A stretch of DNA of 64,000 nt from Macrostomum hystrix. Taxonomy: Eukaryota > Platyhelminthes > Macrostomidae. A program made the position numbers and the translations under genes. The stretch spans positions 4,330,001 to 4,394,000 of the forward strand of contig CATNEN010000007.1 in NCBI GenBank assembly GCA_950097015.1, read 5' to 3'. Each line of letters begins with the position of its first letter. The stretch's first letter is position 1. Positions 22,901-34,900 of this stretch are shown piece after piece. The notes beneath the pieces were generated by a model that was not told the DNA's origin, did not search any database, and was given only the letters and a program-made list of their open reading frames with translations.

Positions 22901-25900
22901 CCTGATCCCGATACCCTCACACTCCCTTGATCCCGCTACCCTCACACTCACTTGATCAGCGGCTGATGTGTCTGGCGCCTTTTTAGAAGCTCCGCTGGCA
23001 GCCCCGGTAGCGCTGGCGGCAGCCGCTGCCGCCGCATTGGCCGCCTTAGAGAGGCCGCCGGCAGCGGCTCTGCTCAGCTGCTGCTCACGCTGCTTCACCA
23101 CTTCCTGGGCCTGGCGCATCAGGGCCGAGCTCTCCACTACGGAGCGCTTAGCACCCAGCGGAGTGAACTGCTTCTGCTGCTGCTGGTGCGGTGAATGCGA
23201 CAGGCGGGGATTCTGGCTGCCACCAGAACTACCGCTGCCTGCACCGGCGTGATTCAAGAGGGTGTGATGTTAAGCGCACTGTTTTTAATTGTTGCTGAAG
23301 ACGTGATAAACACTATGCAGGATGAGCAGAGGATGCAGAGGATGAGCAGAGGATGCAGAGGATGAGCAGAGGATGCAGAGGATGAGCAGAGGATGCAGAG
23401 GATGAGCAGAGGATGCAGAGGATGAGCAGAGGATGCAGAGGATAAGCGATTGGAGGAAGCGCAGGGGATTAGGGATTGGAGGAAGAGCAGGGGATGAGGG
23501 ATTGGAGGAAGAGCAGGGGATGAGGGATTGGAGGAAGAGCAGGGGATGATGGATTGGAGGAAGAGCAGGAGATGAGGGATTGGAGGAAGAGCAGGGGATG
23601 AGGGATTGGAGGAAGAGCAGGGGATGAGGGATTGAAGGAAGAACAGGGGATGAGGGATTGGAGGAAGAGTAGGGGATGAGGGATTGGAGGAAGAGTAGAG
23701 GATGAGGGATTAGAGGAAGAGTTGAGGATGAGGGATTGGAGGAAGAGTTGAGGATGAGGGATTGGAGGAAGAGTAGGGGATGAGGGATTGCAGGCAGAGC
23801 AGGGGATGAGGGATTGCAGGAAGACAGGGGATTAGCGATTGGAGGAAGAGTTGAGGATGAAGGACTGGAGGAAGAGTAGGTGATAAGGGATTGGAGGAAG
23901 AACAGGGATGAGGGATTGGAGGAAGAGTAGGGGATGAGGGATTGGAGGAAGAGTAGGGGATGAGGGATTGGAGGAAGAGTAGGGGATGAGGGATTGCAGG
24001 AAGAGCAGGGGATGAGGTATTGCAGGAAGAGCAGGGGATTAGGGATTGGAGGAAGGGTTGAGGATGAAGGACTGGAGGAAGAGTAGGTGATAAGGGATTG
24101 GAGGAAGAGCAGGGGATGAGGAATTGGAGGAAGAGCAGGGGATGAGGGATTGGAGGAAGAGCAGGGGATGAGGGATTGGAGGAAGAGCAGGGATGAGGGA
24201 TTGGAGGAAGAGTAGGGGATGAGGGATTGGAGGAAGAGTAGGGGATGAGGGATTGGAGGAAGAGTAGGGGATGAGGGATTGCAGGAAGAGCAGGGGATGA
24301 GGGATTGCAGGAAGAGCAGGGGATTAGGGATTGGAGGAAGGGTTGAGGATGAAGGACTGGAGGAAGAGTAGGTGATAAGGGATTGGAGGAAGAGCAGGGG
24401 ATGAGGGATTGGAGGAAGAGCAGGGGATGAGTGATTGGAGGAAGAGCAGGGGATGAGGGATTGGAGGAAGAGCAGGGGATGAGGGATTGGAGGAAGAGCA
24501 GGGGATGAGGGATTGGAGGAAGAGAAGGGGATGAGGGATTGGAGGAAGAACAAGGGATGAGGGATTGGAGGAAGAGTAGGGGATGAGGGATTCGAGAAGA
24601 CAAGGGATTGGAGAGTGCGAGCGTATAAGGGAGTGCGCGTGGCAGAAAACAGGGAGAAAAGGTAGTGTGGGAAGATAATTGGGCAAGTGAGCTGGAAGAC
24701 AGGATGACTTGTTGAACAGCAGCCGCTGCCACAGCAACCATATGGCAACTGTGATTCACAGTGCTGTTTTGGGCAGCCTATTGGTGGCCTTCACCAGAGA
24801 AACCGGAGTTTTTTGTGCAAGCGAAGCATGCAGAACTTGGAGGCGTGAAACCGAAATGAGAAAACCTAGAAACAAATTTACAATAGTTGGTGTTCATACT
24901 AACTACTCACTAATGCGAGCAGTAGCTTGAATGCGCGTTGCACTATTATCTGCGAAAAAGATTCGAAAAGTAAAAAAACTTGCATAAAACAAAACTAAAC
25001 AAGACTGCAGACCAGTAACAAGCTAAGGAAAGCCCTTGCGATGGTGGCCAAAATGATTTTTATGCTCAAGTATTTGTGCTTCCTCATAGATAACTTACGC
25101 CGCCGGCCATTGCCATAATTGACGTGATTCTTATTTCTATAAGTTAAATAGAAGGAGGCCTCAGCGGCCCTCAGCCCGCCCAGCACCGGCACCAGCCACC
25201 ACAGCCGGGCCTTGATGCCGCTGTCAGTTAGCTCTGCGTCGGGGCGAGCGGTGAAGGCGGGAGAATTGAAGGGCCGAGAACTCATTCAGCAAGGCGAATT
25301 TATTTAGAAAGTGGGTGACAGAACGATACGGATGTCCTTGAAGACTTGTCCTTACGGGCTCTTGGGTGTATGTGCAAGATACAATAGAATAGAAATTACA
25401 CGTAGCCCAGGTGGGCCAGATGTACAGTCAGAGGTTCAGTCCATGGGGGCCGCCACAGCCACCCAAATGTCTACCCCAGCTGCTGCTAGCAGCATTTTAA
25501 AGTTGGGTGAACTGAAGCCGTCGGGAATCACGTTTCTTGCTAATTACGATGCGCACATTCAATTATTGCTACTTGAAGTAGTACTATAGCTGTCTAAATC
25601 TGAGCAGAATAAAAGAATTCACCAAGCAATTCGCCAATCGCGCTGCCCGCCTGCTGTCCCAGATTGTCGGACAGGCCGGCTATGAAGGTGTCCAGCACGT
25701 GCGCCACTCCGGTCTCCTCCCGCTGCGCTTGTCGCGCCGGAGTCGGCGCGGATGCCGGCGCGACCCCGCTGCCGCTGCCCGCGGAGTCCTGCCGATCGAA
25801 GCGAAACGCCGGACTCTGGACGCGTGGCGCCCCCTCGGGCGTGCCCGGATGCGAGCCAACGGAGCCGACCCGCCTAGGCGGCGGCGGGCGCGGCGGCTTC

Positions 25901-28900
25901 GGAACAGCTGCGCCGCCAGCAGCGGAGGAGGCGACGACAGCGGAGGTCGACTCACCTTGTGAGCCCTGGGAGAGCAGCTGGGCTCTGCGAGTGTTTTTGT
26001 TGAAGTGCGGAGAGACAGTTAGTAAATTTCATATTCAATCGGAGTCCTAGCTGTGCTTTGGCTTCCACATTAAAGAAATTATCAACACATTTTTCGTGAC
26101 TTCAAATAGTGACTGCAATAAAAAAATGAAATCTAATTGATTGCGAATTCAAAATCAAATCTAATTGGTTGCAACTTCAAAATCACACCTCATCGGTTGC
26201 AACTTCAAAATCACACCACATCGGTTGCAACTTCAAAATCACACCTCATCGGTTGCAACTTCAAAATCACACCTCATCGGTTGCAACTTCAAAATCACAC
26301 CTCATCGGTTGCAAGTTCAAAATCACACCTCATTGGTTGCAACTTCAAAATCACACCTCATTGGTTGCAACTTCAAAATCAAACCTCATCGGTTGCAACT
26401 TCAAAATCACACCTCATCGGTTGCAACTTCAAAATCACACCTCATCGGTTGCAACTTCAAAATCACACCTCATTGGTTGCAACTTCAAAATCACACCTCA
26501 TTGGTTGCAACTTCAAAATCACACCTCATTGGTTGCAACTTCAAAATCACACCTCATTGGTTGCAACTTCAGAATCACACCTCATTGGTTACAACTTCAA
26601 AATCACACCTCATTGGTTGCAACTTCAAAATCACACCTCATTGGTTGCAACTTCAAAATCACACCTCATTGGTTGCAACTTCAAAATCACACCTTATTGG
26701 TTGCAACTTCAAAATCACACCTCATTAATTGAAATAAAAAATGACACCTTATTGATGGCAGACACAAAAGCACGCTGCATATGACTGCAACTAAAAATCG
26801 TACTGCTATGATTACAGCGAAGAAATGACAACTTAGCTATCTATCATACCTCTCAGTAGATCCGGAATCCTTGGCAATTCCTGTGGTGAAGTCTTCAGTT
26901 TTCGGTGCCTTAAAAGGAAAAGTTAAATGAATTTTATTTCTGAAACAGTCCATAATGAATCCTTGGCTGAATAGAATCGGCCATAACAGAATGCAATTAG
27001 AGAAACAACTGGAAGCTTTTAACCATTGCAAGATGTGTGATAAAAATAAACTGAATTAAAAGAAGCTTGATGGGCAGAGTAGAATAGACATTATACCTAA
27101 CCCATTTCGGCCAGATGTTCAGACAGTGGAACAGCCACAGCTATTGCGCGGTGCTTCAAAGGGTGGTGTACAAATGTTCAGTCCATAGACTGAGGGCCGC
27201 AACATCCACCGAATTTTCTAACCCAACTAAGGACCCGAATGAAAGCCACAGCTACAACCTCAATGAAGATCAAGATGAAGATATAACTTTCTAAAGCAAC
27301 GCGGGAATAGAAAGTGGGTATTAATAGCGCACAACAGAATGGATCATCAAGAGTCAATAGATCTGAGCTGCATCATGCTACTTGAATCAAGTAGTAAGTT
27401 GTCATTGAAAAAAATGTTTACGGATAACTTTATATAAATCTAGTAAATTAAAGTTGCTGCTATGACACTATTTATATTGCCTGTCAGTAAGTATGTAAGT
27501 AATTTAAACATTAAACATTCGGTGCAGATTATTGTGAAGAATAAAGTAAATTTGAGTCAGCCTAAATGTGGAAAGACCACAGTCCAATGCGCGTTTAGTA
27601 GGGTGCGCTTAGTGATTGGAAGGTCTTCTAGGGGAGCTTCAATTAAGATTAGAATTTAGAATAGGCTAGACTGGAAGATATTTTAGACGCGCATGCGCAC
27701 ACTAGGCTACTGTCGCAGCCGTCCTGACTAGTAGCATTAAGTAATACAATAAAAACCAAAACACAGGAAGCTGATTAGTAAATTCCAACTATAGCCAATT
27801 AAATCAAATAATTCAACACACTCCGAGGCTACAGTGCACTATCAATGATCACTAAGCAAAAATATAGGTACCAACTACTTGCAAAATAAACATTCTATAC
27901 CTGGCAAATAAATAACAATGGCAAAGAGAGTTTTCCATCTAATACAAATCGCAATTTTAGTTAGTAGAACAAATAATTCAATCAGACTAGACTAGGCCAG
28001 TTTGAGCTGCTTGATGAAGCAGGTAGTCAGGGGGTGGGCGGGCATGCAACAGGCAGGGGTGGTGATAACACCAGTAGCACACACCTGTCTGTCACTTTCA
28101 TCACCATCATCATCCTAAAAAGTGGGAGATGAGGAAAGTATAAGGAACGGCAAGGAAAAAATCACAGAATATAACAAGCTGACAGCTGAAACAAAATAAT
28201 CGATTAACTATTGAACCAAAGAACATGCCATTGCTTCATAAACTAACAATGTCGGGCCAGGTGCAGATCTGTTCTAAAACCTGCTAAAATAATCATTGCA
28301 CTGGCAATTATTCTGTACAGAGAAATGCTCTTCCTCTAATATGCAATATGAATTCAGTAAGCACCTGTACAACAGCTCCAACGAGTGCCTTCATATAAAG
28401 AAACAATGCAACAAATGCAGCAGAAACAAATAACCGAAGGAAATGACTAAAACGCAATAAAAATATGCAGTAAAAGTCATAAACCAAAGATTTTCTGCAC
28501 AATGACAACACCGGATAGAAGTAAAGCAATGGAATTTAATTGTTGCATTATCTGCAGCGTTGTCATAGCAACCGCCATTGGATATTAAATTAGCCTAGAT
28601 TATGCTGAGTCACATTTCGACAACAAATTCGATTGAGTTGCTATGGAAACTAAACAAGACTTGCCACGACAAGAGGCAACTCGAACGGGACAAGGCATCA
28701 AACACAAGCAGTCGCCACTGTCGCCACTCACCGAATCCGTGGGCTCCGTGTCCTCCCCCGAGCTGTACTCGGCGGACGAGTCGCCGCCACCCGGACGGCC
28801 AGACGATGGCAGCTGCAGCGACTCCGGCGGCTGGAATGCCTCCTTAGCGGCATCGGTGACGAGCCGGGCGGCTGACCGACTCTGCCGGAGCTGGGTCGGG

Positions 28901-31900
28901 TCGCCGGCGATGTCGGAGGAGATGATCTCAGAGACAAAGTCGCTAAGGCTGGCGTAGGAGGAGCTGTTGGTCAGGCGGTCGACGGCCGTGGGCTCCGAGT
29001 CAGAGCAGCCGCTCTCATCTGGCGGCGAAAAAAGAGCGACTTTTAGCTTACCGGTTGCGTAACAGGCTGCTCAAATGAGCAGCATAGCGCATTGCGCGAC
29101 CAACTGACTGGCGTCTGGAGTCCTTTACCGATTACTGGACAGACAGACAGACAGACAGACAGACAGGCAGACAGACAGACAGGCAGACAGACAGACAGAC
29201 AGACAGACAGGCAGACAGACAGACAGACAGACCGGTCAGTTGCTACGCACCGGTGGGCGGGTCCCCGCTAGGCGGCTCATAGGACAGGCGCAGAGTGCAG
29301 GTTTCGGGTGGCTCTCGGCAGACGGAGAACTGCAGCCGCTGCAGCTGCTGGCTGAACCACTTGTGCTTGTCGCCAATGACGGCCGGGTCGACCAGGCCGG
29401 TCTGGATGCGCTGGAAGGCGCAGTTGTCCGGGCACAGCGACCACTCGGCGAAGTACTCGACTGCCTGGGTGCGCGCCAGGCGCTCGGTGAACTCGTTGCG
29501 TCGCGGCCGGGACTGCACGAAGGCGAAGTACTGGAAGGCCACAACGGGGCGCGGGTAGAGGCGCAGGGTGCGCGTGTGCTCGGCAAAGTTGCCCAGCACG
29601 TTGGGCGAGTTGAAAAAGCGGACGATGGCCACGCGGGCGGCTACGTCAACGGAGTCGACGTCGTTGCCAGAGACGACAGCCGGAGGCGGCGGCTGCTGCT
29701 GGCGGGTCAGAAATTCTGCTTCCTGATTGGCTACGCTGTCAAGGTTTTTGATTGGCTGCTGCTGTGCCACGGCGGTCATGCTGGCTAGGGCCTGCAGTTC
29801 AGCGAAGAGAATAATGGAGTTTTTTTATCCTACGCAAAGGAATGTACTCTAGTGCAGCTAGTGCAAAAATACTCGCAAACAGGTCGAATGCTCAGAACAT
29901 CGACAAAGCTTCTTCTGTTAGCAAATAGCAAATAAGAGGATAGTGCACCATTTTCATCAGATAGAGCCAGATAAAATTACTACTCACTGACCAAACAGAC
30001 AACTCCAGAACAGTTCACTCACAGATCAGTCAGATAACTCCAGGCCCGTTCACTCACAGATCAGTCAGATAACTCCAGGCCCGTTCACTCACTGACCAAT
30101 CAGATAAATCCAGGACAGTTCACTCACTGACCAATCAGATAACTCCAGGACAGTTCACTCACTGAACAGTCAGATAACTCCAGGACAGTTCACTCACTGA
30201 CCAGTCAGATAACTCCAGGCCCGTTCACTCACTGACCAGTCAGATAACTCCAGGACAGTTCACTCACTGACCAGTCAGATAACTCCAGGACAGTTCACTC
30301 ACTGACCAATCAGATAACTCCAGGACAGTTCACTCACTGACCAGTCAGATAACTCCAGGACAGTTCACTCACTGACCAGTCAGATAACTCCAGGCCCGTT
30401 CACTCACTGATCAGTCAGATAACTCCAGGCCCGTTCACTCACTGACCAGTCAGATAACTCCAGGACAGTTCACTCACTGACCAGTCAGATAACTCCAGGA
30501 CAGTTCACTCACTGACCAATCAGATAACTCCAGGACAGTTCACTCACTGACCAGTCAGATAACTCCAGGACAGTTCACTCACTGACCAGTCAGATAACTC
30601 CAGGCCCGTTCACTCACTGATCAGTCAGATAACTCCAGGCCCGTTCACTCACTGACCAGTCAGATAACTCCAGGACAGTTCACTCACTGACCAGTCAGAT
30701 AACTACAGGACAGTTCACTCACTGACCAGTCAGATAACTCCAGGACAGTTCACTCACTGACCAGTCAGATAACTCCAGGACAGTTCACTCACTGACCAGT
30801 CAGATAACTCCAGGACAGTTCACTCACTGACCAATCAGATAACTACAGGCCCGTTTACTCACTGATCAGTCAGATAACTCCAGGACAGTTCACTCACTGA
30901 CCAATCAGATAACTCCAGGACAGTTCACTCACTGACCAGTCAGATAACTCCAGGACAGTTCACTCACTGACAAATCAGATAACTCCAGGCCCGTTCACTC
31001 ACTGACCAATCAGATAACTCCAGGACAGTTCACTCACTGACCAGTCAGATAACTCCAGGACAGTTCACTCACTGACCAGTCAGATAACTCCAGGACAGTT
31101 CACTCACTGACCAGTCAGATAACTCCAGGACAGTTCACTCACTGACCAGTCAGATAACTCCAGGACAGTTCACTCACTGACCAGTCAGATAACTCCAGGC
31201 CCGTTCACTCACTGACCAGTCAGATAACTCCAGGCCCGTTCACTCACTGACCAGTCAGATAACTCCAGGCCCGTTCACTCACTGACCAGTCAGATAACTC
31301 CAGGACAGTTCACTCACTGACCAGTCAGATAACTCCAGGACAGTTCACTCACTGACCAGTCAGATAACTCCAGGACAGTTCACTCACTGACCAGTCAGAT
31401 AACTCCAGGCCCGTTCACTCACTGACCAGTCAGATAACTCCAGGCCCGTTTACTCACTGACCAGTCAGATAACTCCAGGACAGTTCACTCACTGACCAAT
31501 CAGATAACTCCAGGACAGTTCACTCACTGACCAGTCAGATAACTCCAGGACAGTTCACTCACTGACCAGTCAGATAACTCCAGGCCCGTTCACTCACTGA
31601 CCAGTCAGATAACTCCAGGCCCGTTCACTCACTGACCAGTCAGATAACTACAGGACAGTTCACTCACTGACCAGTCAGATAACTCCAGGCCCGTTTACTC
31701 ACTGACCAGTCAGATAACTCCAGAACAGTTCACTCACTGACCAGTCAGATAACTCCAGAACAGTTCACTCACTGACCAGTCAGATAACTCCAGGCCCGTT
31801 CACTCACTGACCAGTCAGATAACTCCAGGCCCGTTCACTCACTGACCAGTCAGATAACTCCAGGCCCGTTCACTCACTGACCAGTCAGATAACTCCAGGA

Positions 31901-34900
31901 CAGTTCACTCACTGACCAGTCAGATAACTCCAGGACAGTTCACTCACTGACCAATCAGATAACTCCAGGACAGTTCACTCACTGACCAGTCAGATAACTC
32001 CAGGACAGTTCACTCACTGACCAGTCAGATAACTCCAGGACAGTTCACTCACTGATTTGTCAGACAACTCCAGGACAGTTCACTCACTGACCAGTCAGAT
32101 AACTCCAGGACAGTTCGGTCACCCATCATAATTTTTGGACATTTCAGTCACTAACCTATCGGAATTGCAGCCCTTTTATTTACAAAAAATCTGCGAATTT
32201 ATTATTTTTATCCGCAGACAAATCAGCAGATATAACAGACTAACCAATGAAATCAAAACAAAATCGATTAATTTACGAAATCAACTAAATTGCAGGATAA
32301 CAACAGGGTATACCTGGCACCCCCGACAAATTGGTTGACGTGAACATCAAGTACAAACGCATGCCTCTTGGAATATGAAAAATAACCAATAGAAGGGCAA
32401 AAAAAGAACTTTATGATCAAATTTAAAGCAGTATTCAAGAATCAAAAGCAAGCGAAAGTCTGGAAATTTGAGTTAAAATTGACTGAAGACTAAATCAGAT
32501 TGAATTCAACAACTGAAATCGATTTTGTCGTATAACCGTTAAACACAAACTAGTCCGAGAATAATGAAACTATGAATTAATCATCAAATCTAAAATATTT
32601 GACGAAATGATCAACCATTGATTGTGTTTCGAACAAGCTGCACGAAACCTTTATGCTGAATTACGCACATATAAGGTAGTAAATAGGCGCTTAAAACTAG
32701 AATGAAAAATCTTGTCCAGGGTGTCAAATGTGCCTAGGCGAGTGAAGCCAGGGTTCTATCGCGCACAAAGCTACTTGACCAATCAGTAGTGAGATTAACA
32801 TCTGTTCCGAGTATTTTGCTTTACTTAGCAGCGTGACTAATATTATATGCCCAGTTTTATAAGCCAAGTCTTTCCAATTCCTACTTGGACCACATGCACA
32901 ATGTTTAAAGCTTTCGAGTGAAGACAACGATTTTAACGTTATTCGAAAAATCGATTTACAAAAAACTGACGCTCTCAATTTGCGTTTTTTTTTACCTGAA
33001 GGCACTGTAAATAATGGAAACGGAGGATTTACGATGAAGCTTAGCTGCCTTTATTATTACTCCAACGTAAGGCTCTTACAGAAAATTAAGTTGAGATAAA
33101 AAACTTTGCAACTAAAAAGCTAGCAGAAAGCGTTAATGTAAGAGATTTTTTACTCACCTGCTGGAGTTGGAAGCGCAACTGACTACCCTCTGGCTCTGGC
33201 AGACTTGGCAGTTTGCCCATGTCTTGCGCGCACACGATCTGTTTTTTCGAGTAGGGTAGAGGTGGTTAGAATCAGTTCGCAAGTGCAGTACATTTATGGG
33301 GAGTGGTTGCCCGGATAGTGTACAATGATCTCAGTGTACATTGATTGGAGGGTGGGGTTGCTCGCCTCAGTGTACATTGATTGGAGGGTGGGGTTGCTCG
33401 CCTCAGTGTACATTGATTGGAGGGTGGGGTTGCTCGCCTCAGTGTACATTGATTGGAGGGTGGGGTTGCTCGCCTCAGTGTACATTGATTGGAGGGTGAG
33501 GTCGCTGTACATTAAATGCGGTTGATAGGGTTGGTCGGCTCGATGTACAGTCATAAAAGGTTGGACTCTGTCATGCCAGTGATTGGACGGGGAAGTGTAG
33601 TTGGACTGCTCAATGTACATCGTTGGAGGGTGGGTTAGTCGGGCAAGTATTCGTCGTTCACTTAACCGAAAATTGTCATTTTATAATCCAAAAAGTAGCC
33701 GCATACTTAAACTTGTGCCTGCAAATAGCCATGCCGTCACTAATATCTGGCAACAACAAGGACTACATACACGGACGCCTACCTACTGGCAGGGGAGAAG
33801 GCGGGAATTAAAATTAATCCCAGAGAGGCTCAGACTGCCTATCGCCAGCGGATGCTGGGGCGGATGAGCCGACGGGAGCAGCCGAGCAGCAGCGAGCTGA
33901 TAACGGGGAGGCGACAATGAAGCAGGGGAAGGGCCATAGGGAATCCTGAGTTGTGCGAGACGAATGCTCAGCAGCTCCGAAATGGGGTTGCGAGAAAATG
34001 GGAAATATTGGGCAGCGGAAAGGGAGGCGAGGGCAGAGGCGAGGCCAAGGCCTGCACAAATGCCGGATAATCTGTGTGGGATTAATTCCCCTGTCCCCCC
34101 CAATGAGCAATGCCTGATCGGACAGCAGACAAAACACTTTCTCATCAGTTCGCAATCTGGGGCGAAACTGCTGGCAAGGAGCTCACTTATCCCTTTCACA
34201 GAAGTTCCCTGCATTTGCGAGTCCAAACATGCCGATTGCAGGCTAGAAAACCAATCCCAGGTGTTTTGCTGTTTTTCGAGACTCGAAAAAAGTACCGAGT
34301 ACATTTATAAGGTAAGCTAGGAAGACAGTTTGTTCATAACAATCAATAAACAGATACGGACTGGAGTAGTGGCTCAAAATTCAGCACTTAATCGGAGCAT
34401 CAGTCAATTTATCATAATCTCTTGTTTCCAGATGTTGTGATCACAAAATACGGAATAGCAAAATAGGGCCGCTAATGACACGCGGAAGCGAAAGATAACG
34501 CAGGGAGGGGCCGGGCAAGCAAGCATGGCAACGAATTTGCGAATGGGGAAAATATGAGGCGTTGGGGAAAAAATGCATTCCGGAATTCTTAAAAGAATTG
34601 CTGGAAACAGTCGTCCTCGATTAATTTCTGTCAGAATTCAAGGGGGTTGGGGCTAGAGCTGATGGCAAGGCAGATGAGATAGAATTCAGCGGAGAGTGTG
34701 AAGGTGACAGCCGGATGGAATGACGAATGTCAGTCCTAGAGCGACAATTTTGTGCCCTTAAGCAGAGCACTTAATTCCCAATGGTACAGTTTACCCAGCT
34801 GTAACAGGGTACCAGCACGGTAATTCAGTTAGCCTGACAGAATTTACCCGATATGTATAGAAAAAATTATAAACAGAACAGAGTTCCGTGGATTTAAGCG

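Noticed and set aside
23285-24748. 487-codon minus-strand ORF rich in Pro/Ser/Leu
   Set aside because: Translation of the 26-bp array in MADD intron 9. The array lacks stops in these frames but shows no splice sites joining it to the gene.
25956-25984. 29-nt MADD micro-exon ending at a GTGAGT donor
   Set aside because: The frame continues without a stop through the site into a 362-nt exon with correct end phase, so splicing there is unnecessary.
29990-32118. CRISPR-like appearance of regular 35-bp repeats
   Set aside because: Units are contiguous with no unique spacers, and the context is a eukaryotic intron.
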